The notes: generated from the sequence alone by a model not told the origin. A stretch of 64,000 nucleotides of DNA from Drosophila pseudoobscura (GCF_009870125.1 NC_046679.1:1674001-1738000); one strand, 5' to 3'; numbered from the stretch's first letter, positions 11,401 through 24,958 are shown. Numbers and translations are program-made.

Positions 11401-14400
11401 GGCCACTGGCCAGAGGTGGGTGTACTCTACGCCTCCTTCTGCCAAATGTCATAATTTATTTTTTGTTCCCTCTGGTTTCTCCTTCTTTGTATTGTCACAC
11501 GATGTCCTGGTTCTGGCCGTGTGTTTGTCTCTGCTTTTATGGCCCTGGCAGTGGGACAGAGGAGCTCCAGGAATTAAGTCCCGCATTTTATGGACTGCAG
11601 ACACAGGAGACGGTGCGCACCGCTGGCCTCTTAAGTAGTCCGCAGATGGCCCAGGACGTGGCCCAACTGGAACAGCTGCTCAAGGACATTTACTGCGGCA
11701 GTGCAGTCAGCGCCGAGTTCTCCTATGTCGAGGTAAGTGCCCTTCAGCCAGCCCCCCCTCCTGCAATCCCAACACCACTTTCCTTATGGAGAGTACGCTG
11801 ACCGAATACTGATCCCCACAGAACCTGGAGGAGCGCGAGTGGCTGGCCAGGAACTTCGAGTCGCTGGAACAGCAGCACCAGCTGCCCGACACCGAGCGTC
11901 GCGAAATCGCCGAGCTCTTAATTAAGTCGCAGGCCTGGGATAATTTCATGGCCCTCAAGTTTCCCACCGTCAAGCGCTACGGCGGCGAAGGAGCCGAGTC
12001 CATGCTGGCCTTCTTCTGGCAGCTCCTGCGCGACAGTGTCCAAGGTGAGTCCAAGACTGTAAAGTGTGGAGTGGAGGAACTGCGAGCTGAGAGCTGGGAG
12101 AGTGTTTGTTCTGCTTCTGAAACCCGATTAGCGAGACAAAATATCGCGCACCCTACTCAATGTTCTGGAACTTTTGTGGCCTGACAGCCCAGGGAGGTGA
12201 CAGAGAGATATCCCAAAAATCTGTTCGGAGATGTGCACCCCACGACACATGAACAGGGAAGCCAAATGGGAGTCTAACTTTTGAAAGTATTGCTGCGGCT
12301 AGCCGCTATTTATGTGCCGCGAAGTGTAGCGAAACTTTCGTGCCGTGTCACGCCCTCACACCTGATATAACCCCAGCCCCCTTTCGGCCTTTCGGGGCTG
12401 CTCACATATCAGCGCACGCTTACTTAACCCTAATCTGCTTTGCCCCGAAACTTTTCCTTCTTCCACATGCAATCGCCGACACCCAACCCCATCGGCAACA
12501 GCGAATATCGAGCACGTGGTGCTGGCGATGCCCCACAGAGGACGAACACCGCTGCAGGCGGCGCTCCTCAACATGCGGCCGGCGAAAGTTTTCCGCAAGC
12601 TCAGCGGCGCATCGGAGTTCGGCGAGGACATCGAGGCCATGTCGGACGTCATAAGTCATTTCCGTAAGTGGAACTTTTCCGCCATACGGCACACACGGCA
12701 CACCCGGACCCCCCGTCGTATGCGTAATTTAATCAAATTCAAAACACCGAATCCCTTTGCCCCTTGCAGATGTTTCCGAGCAGCTGGAGGTGCTGGGCAG
12801 GCCGCTGAACTTCAGCATGGTGCGCAATCCCTCACATCTGGAGGTAAGCCGACAGCTCTCAGACAGCAACACGCCGCAAAGTTTGTAATTTCATCTTTGA
12901 ATCCTTCAAATCGTGAATCCAGGCTGCCAATCCCGTGGCGATGGGCAAGGCCCGCTCCAAACAGCAGACACGAGGGGACGGCGCCTTCGGCCCTGACAGT
13001 CAGCCCTTTGGCCAACACGTGCTCAACGTAATCCTGCACGGCGATGCGGCCTTTGCCGGCCAGGGCATCAACCAGGAGTGCCTCAACATGGCCTATGTGC
13101 CGCACTTTGAGGTGGGCGGCAGCCTTCACTTGATTGTCAACAACCAGGTGGGCTTCACAACGCCCGGAGACCGCGGTCGGTCCACGGCCTACACCTCCGA
13201 CCTAGCCAAGTCCATTCAGGCTCCCGTTTTCCATGTCAATGGAGACGATCCCGAGGCTTTGGCGCGCATCAGTAAGCTCGCTTTCCGCTACCAGCGAGAG
13301 TTCCGCAAGGACATCTTCATCGATCTCAACTGCTTCCGTCGTTGGGGCCACAACGAGCTGGACGACCCCACCTTCACCAATCCGCTGGTCTATCAGATTG
13401 TCCATCAGCGACAGTCGGTGCCAGATCTGTATGTACAGCGGCTGGCCAAACAGGAGGTTCTGTCAGAGTCTCAGGCCAAGGAGATGAGGGACAACTACAT
13501 GAAATATCTGGGCGAGGAGCTGGCCCTGGCTCCCAGCTATCAGCCGCCGCCCACGTACTTCGAGAAGCAATGGGCAGGCCTCCAGTTGGCCCCGTCCAAG
13601 GAGCTCACGTACTGGGACACGGGTGTCGATTACGGACTACTGCATTTTATAGGACAACAGAGCGTGAGCTATCCCGCAGATTTTGTGAGTTTAACTGAAG
13701 GATTGGGTCCATCTATAGGGCTGATCTATAGGGCTTACCCTTTCCTCTTCCAGAACATCCATCCACATCTACAGAAGACCTTTGTGAGTGCTCGTCTGAA
13801 AAAGCTGGAGGCAGGATCGAAAATCGATTGGGCCACTGCTGAGGCCTTGGCTCTGGGCAGCCTCATGTACCAGGGCCACAATATCCGCATCAGTGGCGAG
13901 GATGTGGGGCGCGGCACCTTCTCCCACCGCCACGCGATGCTGGTGGACCAAAAGACCAACGAGATGTTCATTCCTTTGAACAGCATGGAGGGCGGCAACG
14001 GCGGCAAACTGGAGCTGGCACACAGCATTCTGTCGGAGGAGGCGGTGCTGGGCTTCGAGTACGGCATGGCCATCGACAATCCCCAGAACCTGATCATCTG
14101 GGAGGCCCAATTCGGCGACTTTGCGAATGGAGCCCAAATCATCATCGATGCCTTCATTGTTTCGGGAGAAAGTGAGTCTCACGATTCCGTACTCACGATT
14201 TCGTACTCATTTTGATCTCTCTCTCTGTCTGCCCGCAGCCAAATGGATGGAGTCGAATGCTTTGGTGATGCTTCTGCCGCACGGCTACGATGGCGCTGCC
14301 TCAGAGCACAGTTCGTGCCGCATTGAGCGTTTCCTGCAGCTGTGCGACTCCAAGGAGACGTCCGCAGATGGCGATAGCGTCAATGTGCACATTGTCAGCC

Positions 14401-15177
14401 CCACCACACCCGCCCAGTACTATCATGTCCTGCGGCGCCAGCTGGCCAGGAACTTCCGCAAGCCATTGGTGGTGGTGGGACCAAAGACGTTGCTCCGTCT
14501 GCCGGCAGCCACCTCCACGCACGAGGACTTCCAGCCGGGCACGCTCTTCCACAATGTTCTCGGTGCGTAAAGGTCATCCCTACAGCCTTGCTGTTTCCTT
14601 TATTATCAGTTGTTCTGCTTCGCCTTCTAGGTGATACTAAAGTGCAGGCGGATCAGGTGCGAAAGGTCGTCCTGTGCAGTGGGAAACACTACTATGCTCT
14701 GGCGGAGGAGCGGGAGAAGCGTCAGGCCTACGACACGGCCATCCTGCGCCTGGAGTCACTCTGCCCATTCCCCTTGCAGGAGCTGCAGGCACAGCTCGCC
14801 CAGTACGGTCACGTGCAATGTGAGTTTCATTTCGTAAACTTTTTCCGTACTCCTTCCCCCCCACTATATGCCTCTCCGGTCCACAGCCTTCGTTTGGAGC
14901 CAGGAGGAGCACCGTAATATGGGCGCCTGGACGTTTGTGCGGCCACGTTTTGAAAATTTAATTGGCCAACAGGTAAAAAGTCTTCTTCCGCCCCCACACA
15001 CAAACAGCCGCAAAAAGAGCTCTCACACAATCGCACTCTCCACCTTCCCCTTTCCACTTTCCATCCGTACAGCTCCACTACTGCGGTCGCTGCGAGGCCC
15101 CCACCCCGGCCACCGGCATCGGCAAAGTGCATAAACGGGAAGTTGATGAGATTGTTGCTGCCCCATTTGAACTTTAG
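8439..15177 (+). CDS. CG1544: 2-oxoadipate dehydrogenase E1 (DHTKD1 type), mitochondrial
   Basis: This is the thiamine-diphosphate E1 subunit that decarboxylates 2-oxoadipate in lysine/tryptophan breakdown. Twelve coding exons join in frame: 8439-8577, 11280-11415, 11552-11732, 11822-12044, 12502-12663, 12770-12843, 12923-13684, 13754-14171, 14239-14562, 14631-14819, 14887-14972 and 15073-15177. The product is 932 residues, close to the 919 of human DHTKD1. The N-terminus is basic and arginine-rich, then [10 protein letters not shown], as expected of a matrix-targeted protein. Visible family marks are [21 protein letters not shown], the ThDP/metal loop [27 protein letters not shown], and the transketolase part [16 protein letters not shown] and [18 protein letters not shown]. 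It ends FEL. AATAAA at 15302-15307 is a likely poly(A) signal. The alternative, a true OGDH, is less likely because the protein is shorter and lacks the long N-terminal extension. Confidence 0.92.
8578..11279 (+). other. First intron of CG1544
   Basis: The 2.7 kb intron splits a valine codon (G/TG). It is AT-rich, and I see no nested gene, non-coding RNA or repeat family in it. The pyrimidine-poor acceptor TGTTCGCAG is confirmed by the downstream reading [20 protein letters not shown]. Confidence 0.7.
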
Positions 15178-16492
15178 TTGAAGCCGGATGCCCATGCCTG
15201 CCCCACACAGCCGCACAGCCACACTGCAACCACCCTGAAGCTCCTACGACTACTCGTACTCTGCCACAGCCTGTCCGTATATCACAAAGTACTTTTAGCT
15301 CAATAAAACTGCCAAAAAAATATATATAAAAACCCGAAGGGAAGTCAGTCTAGCGTTAGGTCACAGAATTATAGATACCCTTTAAGATACGGAAGGATAC
15401 AGAGAGCAATCTGTAGGATATAGTCTGGAATTCCAGTTTAAAAAATAATATGGTATAGTCATTAGAACTTATCAATTCCGACTTATATACATACTGCTTA
15501 AGGAATACTTAAGAGAAACAAAGTAGAAACATGGCTACATCTACTCTGCTTCGGATACTCTCACTTATGGAGTCTATACTTTCGATACCGCTGCCTGGTC
15601 TGCTTGGCAAACTTCTAGACAAAACCGTAGTAATCCCACTTTAGAGTATGGTAATACAAGTGGAGAAATGTAGAAAGTAGAGCGAGAAACGCTCACCGCC
15701 TTTCACAATAATTTATCGTATGGAAAAAGCATCGTGGGAGGAGGGAGGAAAAAAACTTTAAGCCATAAAGTTTTAATTGTTTGTTGGCTGGTCCAGCCCT
15801 GGTGCCTGCCCAAAGATTGTGTACATAATTTGCTGTAGCAGAAAAGTACTCGCCCTGGCCCTCGCCCTGGCCCTCGCCCTGGCCCTGGCCCTCGCCGTGG
15901 CCCCATAATAATCCTAATGTCCTGCAAGTGTAAAGTTCCGAAAAAAAAAGAACGACATAAAGCCAGAAAGAGCAGGACGAACTTAACCTACCGTAAATAT
16001 TTATTATATGTTTATGAAACATTTTACAGACTTTCATTTTGGAGTCGTTCAAGCAGCGAAGTGAACCAACTTATAAAAGAAGTGTACAGCAGAGACATGC
16101 AATGGATGGACTATATTGGTTCAATTAGATGGACTACAAATATAAAGTATACATACATGGAAGCGAGAGACGAGACGCTAGGGAGATAGATAGATCTGTG
16201 AGGTGCATTGCGGTGAACTATGGCATTGTAGTGGTATCAAGTGCTTGGTGGTGCGGTGGAGGTGGGTACTACATATAAGGCGTTGCCAAGGACCCTAAAG
16301 CGGATAGAAGGTCGAGAGAAGGTTGAGAGAAACACTAACAAAGGATTAAAAAGAGGCAAGAGTCTCATCATCACACTTAAACCCTAGACGGCAGGCAGGT
16401 TACCAACGAAGAATCTATATGACCGGCCTGCCGTAGACTTGCTCTAGAATGTTATAAAAGTCGGTGGACGTCTTATATGCAAAGTGCAGAAG
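15178..16492. other. Convergent intergenic region between CG1544 and chp
   Basis: The 3' ends of two convergent genes meet here. It contains the CG1544 poly(A) signal and a 12-bp minisatellite at 15849-15902. No gene is recognised. Confidence 0.6.
15849..15902. repeat. 12-bp minisatellite
   Basis: Three exact copies of CTCGCCCTGGCC in tandem are followed by a half unit and one variant copy (CTCGCCGTGGCC). Confidence 0.9.
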
Positions 16493-19400
16493 TCACATCC
16501 AGAAGACCATGGCTACGCACACGACCACCACCACGAAGGCGGCCTCCCGGCAATTGGCATTATCCCAGCCGCATTCCAGGTCAAACTTGAGGGCCTTTCG
16601 CAGTAGAGTTAGTCGGTTAGTAGCACATCCAGATGATTTATTGATCAAATGCTTACCTCCATGAGCTGCTGACCGCCCTTGTTCTCGCAGCGCGTCTCGC
16701 GCAGATCATCGTCGTGGTCATCGCAGTTGTGGCGTCCGTACACCTGGCAGGGCGAGTTCATGAACGTACGGAAGACGGTGTCGGTCCAGGTCTGCGATGA
16801 GCAAATGTACTGCCGACGCTTGCGCTGCCAGAACTCTACCCATCTTCAAAACAGAGAGCGATTATAGTGACAGTATGACGCAAGTTCTCATGAGAGTCCT
16901 ACCCCAAATCGCAATCACAGTTGAGATCCGTGTGGGACATCTTCAAGTCAGTCAGGAAGACACTGTTGGGCAGATAGGGCACTTGACCAGTGTTTGGATT
17001 GGGGATCTTCTTGAGGTTGCGATTTTGGTAGCGAATGTCCAGCGAGATATTGCGCACCCGACCCATATGCTTGAAGAAGTTCGGAGGCAGTGCTTGCAGC
17101 GAGGTGTTGAAGAGTTGCATATAGAGGTAGGGAGACCGCATGCCCTGAAAGAATCGAATCATTTAGCATAGGGGTAGCTATAGTACGGACTACAATGACA
17201 GGCCTACCTTCAAGATGTGTTCATTCAAACTGGCAAACTGGGGACCACTGAACGTGAGGTTCGTCAGCTTCGACGGCAGATGTCCCTCCATCTCGCGCTG
17301 CAGATCGGTCGGATTGCCCAGCTGCAGAGTCTGCATCTCCTGGGTGGGACCCGAACCCTTCTTCACGATGCGTGTGAACGGCTGTGGTGCCTCGATCCAC
17401 AGCTCCCGAATGTTGTAGTGATGGCGCAGCAAATGGGGAATGTTGAAGTGCTCCAGATGGGAGTATGCCGTCAGCTTGAGGGATCGCAGATGGGGCAAGG
17501 AGTCCAGACAGCCGTATTCAAAGTAATGCAGCCGGAAGTTGGATATATCCAGCATCTCGAGGTCCTCGTTGACGCCATCGAAGCTGTTGTTGTTCAGAGA
17601 CGTGATCGGATTGCCAGAGAGCATGAGGCGTCTGTGTGAGAAAAGAAACAACGATTAGAGGTCAGAGGTCTAATAGAGGGATCCGATGAATGGCTAAACA
17701 GACCTCAGATGAGGCAGTGATTGTGTCATCAGGGGTACATTTGTCAGATCATTGTTGGAGAGGTCCAGCATACGCAGGTTGCTCATATTGTGGGCCAGCT
17801 CCTGCGGAATCGAGGGCAGCTCGTTGTAGCCCAGTCGGAACTCACGCAGATACTTTAGCCGGATCTCTGGAACTGTACTCAAAGACACGTTTTCCATGCC
17901 CAACTTGATCAGCGAGTTCTCCAGGCCCATGAAGGATTTGTCCATTACTTTGAGATCCCGATTGTGAGAGAGATCGAGCACGGCCAGCCTGGGCATCGTG
18001 GCAAAGACAGCATCGTCGATGCGTAGCAAATAGTTGTAAGAGATGTCCAGGTAGCGAAGAGACTGCAAGGAGCCATGTTAGATGGCTGAGAATATGGTTG
18101 AGGGTGTGCCTTACTCTAAACTTATTGGACAGATCCATGCTGTGGATGGTGGAGATGAAATTGTTGGACAAGTGCAGCTCGCAGAGCGTCAGAGCCGCCA
18201 AGCTAGACAGCGACGAAGAGGGGATCTTCAAGAGCATGTTGTGCGAGACATCCAGTCTGTAAAGTAAATTAAATGTAACCTTCAGATGGTAAAACGTTCC
18301 TCACGCAACTCTTACTTTTCCATTCCTCCATTATAGAAGAGGTTGTCGGGCAGTCCCCTCAGATGATTGTGCGAGAAGTCAACGATGCGCAGGCCTTGTA
18401 CCGGCTTGAAGATATCCTGTGGGATGTCGCTCAGGTAGTTGTGGCCAAAATATACCAGCTGCAGGCTCTTAGTGTTCTTGAAGGCATCAAAGTCGAGCTC
18501 GTGGATCCAGTTGTAGCTCAGATCCAACCACTGGAGGTTGGGCATGTTGCCAAAGACATCACGAGTGGTGTTCTAAAAAGAATAAGTGATCTTAAATAGA
18601 TTGTTGGGAAGTGTGTTGGAGATTGTGTACCCACCATCAGGGAGTTGTAGCCCAAATGGAGGTGTGTCATCGAGATCTCGGCGGGACGGAAGTAGCCCGG
18701 ATGAATGATGGATATATTGTTGTGGGACAGATCCAAGATCTTGATGTTCGTGTGGTACATGCCACCTGCAAGGCAAAGTAAAACCTTTGAGAAAGAGTTA
18801 CGCTGAAGGGTGTTAGGGCTTCGCTCCCACCATGTTCATTCCTTCCGCTCCACGAAGAGTTGTACATCAGCTGCTTGATCTGATTGTGGCTGACGTTCAC
18901 ATTCAAATTGGACAGCGTGCCGACCTGGTCGAAGTAGTCAAAGTTGAAGTTCGGCAACTGATTGAAGGCCATGTCCAGGATCTCCAGTTTGGGCAGATTC
19001 TGGAAGGACTCGTCCGCGAGACTGTTCAGCTTATTTCCCCTCAGACTCAAGTACTCCAATTCATCCAGATTCATAAAGGCCCGACGTTCGACCTTGTCTA
19101 TCTTGTTGTCATCCAGCTGCAGCTTACGCAGAGCCTCCAGATCGAAGAAGGTGTGCTGCGAGATTGAGTTGAGTAGATTGAAACGCAGCGAGATCTCCTC
19201 CAGCTTGGTGTGAATGTCGCCCTGGAAGGTGCCCTTTAGGACCTGTTCGATGCGGTTGTCGTGCAGCTCTAGCATTCGCAGGTTTTTCAAGAAGTGGAAG
19301 CTCGTATCGCTCATGGTGCTGATGTGATTGTTGCTAAAGTCCAGCTCTTGGAGGGAAGTGAGGTGACGTAGGGGCTCCGCGGGCAGGGCACTGCCCGAGT

Positions 19401-21754
19401 AGCCATGCGACATTTTCAGAGAAATCAGAGAGTGACCAATCTGTAAGATAACCAAGGAACCAAGTTAACGAAATGTTTCTGAGAGGGATTCTCCAAGGAC
19501 CAACCTCATGGAAAGCATCATTCTCAATGCTCGATATTCCGTTCTCACTAAAGTCCAACCGCTTCAGACCCCGCACATGCTTGAAGGCGTGCGATTGTAT
19601 GGCCGAGAGACTGGCCCTGGTGATCTGCAGATCCTCCAGCTCCACTCCGAAATCCTTGAAGTCCTCGGGCCCCACGGAAGAGGTTCCCAGCCGGGAGATG
19701 GAGAGCGAGCGCATGTTCCGCATTCTGGTCATACTTTTTGAAAATAAATACAAAACGTTGTTCTGGGGTAAGGAGGGGTGTGTGTGTGGGAGCAGGTCCG
19801 TGCGGGGGTGTACTTACTTGCGCAGGGTCTGGAGATTCGTGGGATCATTGCGGTCTCCGCTGAGGTCCAGCTTGAGCAGCGTGTAGTGCACGGCGTTAAA
19901 GGTTTCGGTGGGTTTCTGTATCTTGATCTTGTTGTCCCGCATGCTGATGACCCTGTTACGGACGTAGAAAGAGGAAACAGAGGGTTGAGTGGTTGGATGG
20001 GTTATTACGCCGGCTTTTCCCTCTTCCTCGCATTCTTCTTCGGTGTGCAAATCGGAATCGGAAACGGGTCACACACTTAGCACACATTGAGGAAGCCCTA
20101 GAGGCCGCTGACAATCGGATTAGGTAGGGTCTGTTGGTGGGTGGGTGTCTGGTTGGCTGGGTGCTGGTGGTGTGCCTGACTCACCTCAAGACATCGAAAT
20201 TGTTAAAGAGTTTGTGGTGTAGCTTGGTCAGATTGTTGCCGGAGAGATCCAGGATCTGCAGGCTGTTCACCAGGCTGTCAAAGGCCTGCGGCGAAATGTT
20301 CGTGAGGCCGCAGTACCGCATGTAGATCTCCCTTATCCTGGCCGGCTTGAAGGCATCCTCCTGCCAATCAAATGCAAAGATTAACAGATGGAAAGGACAG
20401 AGGTCATCCGGGGACCCACCTTTAGAGTGTGAATGGGATTGCCATCGAAGAACGTCCGATTGACCGTGTCAAAGTATTTGAAGGAGTTCGGCGGCAGTAC
20501 CTCTATATGATTGTACTCCAGGTGGAGATTATCCAGATTCAACTTAGTGCTGGCCTTGATGTCGTACGTCTCATTGCCACTCAGCGACCAGATCACGTTG
20601 TGGGAGATGTCCAGGGTGCGCAGGCTCTTGAGCGGACCGAGGGCATCGTAGGGGATCTCCGAGAGAATGTTGTCGGTGAGCAGGAGGCGCGTCAGGCGCG
20701 GCATTCCGTCCACGAACACGTTCGGATCAATCTCGAAGAGATTGTTGCCACTCAGGTCGAGGGTCTCCAGTATGAGCAGCCCGGTGAAGCTGTGCGTCTG
20801 CAACATGGAGATGCAGTTCTCCCGCAGGATCAGCGTCTGCAGGGAGTCCTCCAGACCGCGGAAAGAGTCGTGGTGGATGTGCGTTATGTGATTGTAGCCC
20901 AGGTCCAGGTGCCGCAGCTTCTGCAGGTGGCGCAGCGACTTCGAGGGGATCTCCACCAAATCGTTCTGCGGCAGTATCAGCTCCCACAGCGAACGCTCCA
21001 GCCCCGTGAAGGCATCGTCGGGTATCTCTGTCAGATGATTCCCCGAAACCTTCAGCCGATACATACCCGTCGACTGCAGGAAGTACGGCTCGATCTCGCG
21101 CAATCCTGTGTTCTCCATGTGAAGCATGAAAACCTATACCCCAAAGGAATCGTCATCACTGCAAGATTGGGGGATCATCAGAGCAGCCTCTTATACACTC
21201 ACCTTTGAATGGTTCACCATGCGTGGCAGTGCGGGGAAGGGCACATTCTTGCAGTGGACTATGCCTAGATCTGTGGAGGACTTGGAGCAGGTGCACATCA
21301 CGTTGTAGGTGCAGGGTGGGTAGCGCCGCTCCTGCATCTCACGATCGAGCATCGAGGCTCGGGCCAGCGACATCCAGATCATGATGATGAGCGTTATGGT
21401 TAGGAAGGCATAGCCAAACTTAAAGAAGAACTCAAGACCCTAGGACGAGGAAATGAGAAAGAATATGGATAGAAGTAAAGATTGTAAATGAAGGATGTGA
21501 GGAACCTTCTCTATCTTTGGCTTCGTTAACCACACAAAGCCCAGAACTCCCCTTCATTATCGCTTAGAGAAAGGGTTCAGGGGTGACTAGACCAGCAGGA
21601 CTTAAATCTAAGGCTTCTGAGGGGCTTGAGAGGCTTCTCCTTAGCGTAGCCTATCGAATGTCCTTTTATCAAATTATTAGCCCCATTTAGAGGATGGGAG
21701 TTCCCCGATTCGATTAGTTTTGAACAGGATCTCCTGTTGTGGCATACACACCAT
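16493..21754 (-). CDS. chp: Chaoptin, photoreceptor leucine-rich-repeat adhesion protein
   Basis: Chaoptin is a GPI-anchored homophilic adhesion protein needed for rhabdomere microvilli. Fifteen coding exons can be joined: a start-codon exon probably at 21754-21752, then 21439-21203, 21133-20420, 20360-20185, 19952-19818, 19733-19505, 19440-18831, 18765-18635, 18572-18316, 18256-18115, 18062-17704, 17631-17208, 17144-16903, 16843-16657 and 16594-16493. The N-terminus GLEFFFKFGYAFLTITL is a signal sequence. A Cys-rich cap (CTYNVMCTCS) is followed by about 40 leucine-rich repeats, a C-terminal cysteine cap (DLNCDCDLGWVEFWQRKRR), and a hydrophobic tail ending VVVVVCVAMVFWM, which is the GPI-attachment signal. 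I find no break. The donor after 17704 is GTCTGT, a weak variant. The initiator exon (AACAAAATG before GTGTGT) encodes only the first methionine and is the least certain part. Confidence 0.93.
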
Positions 21755-22550
21755 TTTGTTAATTGGATTAGGCACTCGCGATAATTGGCATTTAGAACAG
21801 ACTTAATTCAATTTGGCTGCCACTCAATTCACACATGCGGCTGCCACTCTCCACTGATGCTGCACTGATGCTCTGCTCTCGGTTCGATTCCCACTGATTA
21901 ATCCCTGCGCAGGACACTCGCGTTGCTGTTATCACTGCCCTCTGGCCAGAGTAGTCCTTGAGCGCTCGTGCCGATTTCAGTTCGACTTTCTGTTAAGAGA
22001 AAAAACACGACCGAACCGATGCGCGTTTCACGCACGTCTGCAACATGGAACATCCATCGGCTGTGGGAGGTTGGTTGGCCAAGTGGCGCGCCTCGCTAAT
22101 TGGATTGTAACATATCGGGGAATGCTCAGCGGCGCCGAGGCGCCTTCGTTGCATTTGGCCATTGGGCACAGCACACACGCACACGCTTTCGCTTAATTTG
22201 CTGCATTACTTTAGTGGTTGGATGGATGGATGGATGGTCGGTTGTTTAGAATATGGCCAGCAAAATGGATACAAGAATAGGGCGGAAGAGGATTTCGGTT
22301 TTCAAGATTTTCTGGGGCCAGTCAATGCAGCCGTGCAGCCTCTGGGTCGACTTAAAACTTGTAAGATTTCGCTTAACATGATTTCAGGTTTTTGGGCGGC
22401 GAAAGCAGCGTGAAAAGCAGCGTGTACAACAAGCTGCAAACAATTGAGTCTTAATGGGATTGGGGTATACATATAGGATATAATTTAGGATTAACAAAAC
22501 ATGCTCAAAATATTACAAACGAAGGGAGTTATTGCATTGGCCACGCCGTC
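21755..22550. other. chp upstream region and Zwilch 3' flank
   Basis: This carries the chp promoter side, a GATG tetranucleotide run at about 22219-22237, and the 3' flank of Zwilch. I recognise no gene in it. Confidence 0.5.
21760..21770 (-). promoter_or_regulatory. P3/RCSI-type photoreceptor homeodomain site
   Basis: On the minus strand the sequence is TAATCCAATTA, an exact match to the TAATYNRATTA palindrome bound by paired-class homeodomains (Pph13) and with a K50 half-site (TAATCC) for Orthodenticle. A further TAATCC lies at about 21898. It sits just upstream of the proposed chp start codon. Confidence 0.5.
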
Positions 22551-24718
22551 TCATTTCAGTGTGCGTATTTTGCGATACAGCCAGGAATGGTAGGTGCGTT
22601 CCTTGACCAGTTCTTTGTCTGTAAGAGAGAGAATTAAATAATTTAATGTCATATGGAAATAACATTTAAATCTACTACTAACCATCACACTGAAAGCACT
22701 GAGCCAGCTGTGGCGGACAAATGTTCTCCGAATTAAAGTAAAATGTGGTCTGGAGTTCGCGGAATTTGTTCACAGACTTCATTGTGATATGCCGCGAGTA
22801 GGGCTCCTTGCCATCGAGATGGTCGCGAACGTAATGGGCCGCCAGGTGAATGTCCATCACGTCGCTTAGCTGGTCATCAATAGCCTCCACCTGCTTAGGG
22901 GTCTTTTTCAAAAGCTCAGAGCAGACATCGCTGTAGACTGGGGACAACATTTAGAAAGAAGTTTTGTAATGCCTGAAGGCTTTCATGCCTTGCTAGCTCA
23001 CCATTGGGCAGATTCAGGTGAATGTGTATCATCAGCAGATGCTCCATGGTGCAATGGATTTGGAACAGTTTCGAGATCCGCTCCATGCTCTCGTGCTCAT
23101 CAAAGTGACTATTTTTGATCCCGGCCACATCGTCGTCACCATATTTGACGGCCGTCGCTCTGCTGTCCGCATCGAGATGCAGCAGAGTCTTACGCATGCC
23201 ACCTCCTGGCGTCGCGTCTCCTCGGACGGCGTTGTGCAGGGATTTGCGGAGCTGCGGCACATTCTGGGGCGACCCATCTGCCGTTTCTGACGACTCCTTA
23301 AGCAGATTGGTGCTGCACATCTTGCTCTCCGTGTAGATAAACTCGTAGTCCTTGTACACCTTCTCCAGGCCAACTTCCAGAAGCAGTTCTAGTGCCTCGG
23401 CGCCACTGAGGCAAGGAATGGCCAGTCGGCGATTGGCCAACTCTGTGATGATCTCCGCCAAGCGGTTCTTGTTCGTTGGTGTATTCTTTAAAAAAAATGT
23501 AGTTATGTGAAAAATATAAACATGGATTTTATTTGGCTATACGCACCACAATGTTGCAGCGAGCGGCGCACTGGAAGAGCATATTGAAGGCCATCTTCAG
23601 ATCCTTGTAGGAACCACAGCCTAGAGCACACAGAACATGATTTAAACTGTCAACTAGAAGACAGGACATTGAATTAACTTACACTTGAGCAGCTCCCACA
23701 GCTTGTCGGTGAGATCCGTGAGCCGCCTGCCCTTGGCCCGATGCACCACCTCCTCAATATCGAACTCGGAAGCGCCAGTGATGTACGTATCCATTAGGTC
23801 GGAAACATCCGTCATGGTCTTGTTAATCGAGTCGCGCAGCTCATCCATATCAATGCCGCTGCCACAGCGATATGTGGGGTCCCGGATAAGGCCCTGCCGC
23901 TCGTCATTATGGTAGCTAACGATGTCCTCGCGTATATAGACCAGAATACGCAGCTGGTTCATGAAGTCCTGCGTCAAAGAACTGCAATCGCCGACGCGAA
24001 ATGTGTGCGAGAGAGCCACCTCGCACTCGCGCAGGTTGACCAGCTGGGGCTGTGGAGACGACGTGACCCAGGAGCAGCGCAGCGTCATTTTTGGATTGAC
24101 CTGATATCTGTTTTCAATGGAAGTCTCCATAGGCGCCCCGCCTGCTATCGAGTGCTGACGCACCAGGGACTGCGAAGTGACCATAAATGCCGGAAGCACC
24201 CCCTGGTAGCTAAGGATGCCGCGCGAGAAGTGCGTCTTATTGAACTCGTACTGCAGCAACTGGGTCTGACCATGGTCGCTGCCATCGCACAGGAACCAGA
24301 CGGACCCCAAGCCATCGGCATGCTGAAAATGCTCGGTGCAGATGATGCCGCGCGCCTTGTCCACGGTCATACCGCGCTGAAACTCCTCCTCCAGCTTCCA
24401 GGGATGTGAGCTCACCAGTTGCAGATCCAGCGAGAGGTCGGCAATTGCATCCACAATGCAATCATCCTTCAAGGGACTGCCTGTCAGATCCAACTCGGAG
24501 GTTCCCTCTATTTTTTGCAGCAGTTTTGTGGGCGTCGTTTTGATTTTGGACGCCGCTGCATTGCGATCCTCTTTGAAAACGAGCACGATCTTTTTCCCAA
24601 CTTCACCGGCCCCAGCTATGCTGCCCAGGTACGTGGGCGGAGGTCCATACGTAATAGTATAGTCTTCCCCATATCTGCGCATTAATTCGGCATAAATATT
24701 TGCTAGATTTGCAGCCAT
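22551..24718 (-). CDS. Zwilch: Zwilch, kinetochore RZZ complex subunit
   Basis: Zwilch forms the Rod-Zw10-Zwilch complex, which brings dynein and Mad1-Mad2 to unattached kinetochores in the spindle checkpoint. Five coding exons join in frame: 24718-23683, 23620-23547, 23485-23002, 22937-22683 and 22618-22551. The product is 638 residues, essentially the length of the melanogaster protein. It starts MAANLANIYAELMRRYGEDY and ends WLYRKIRTLK. Recognisable family stretches are SLSLDLQLVSSHPWKLEEEF-like text near residue 105 and LPNVYSDVCSELLKK near the end. The start was set at 24718 because the longer open frame upstream has no fitting leader. EBP2 starts 240 bp away on the other strand, so the promoter is shared. 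Confidence 0.85.
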
Positions 24719-24958
24719 TTTTGTAAGAAAATTGTTCAAAAACAAACACAGTAAAAGCGGCAAGTGTTCAAAGGCGTCCACCGATAGACATGAATGTATC
24801 GAAATGCAACAGGAGTAAAATGAATATGTACGATAGATTTTGACGATAGCAATGGGAGGGACGTCTGGCCGATGTTTCCCCAGCTCTAAGTCCATCTCTA
24901 ATACTCCGCACGTGTTGATAATATTTTTGTTACTCGGACATTTTTCGTTTATTTAAGC

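Noticed and set aside
20429-21208. 259-codon plus-strand frame in the chp region
   Set aside because: It is the reverse of chaoptin leucine-rich repeats; the minus-strand reading is full length and familiar.
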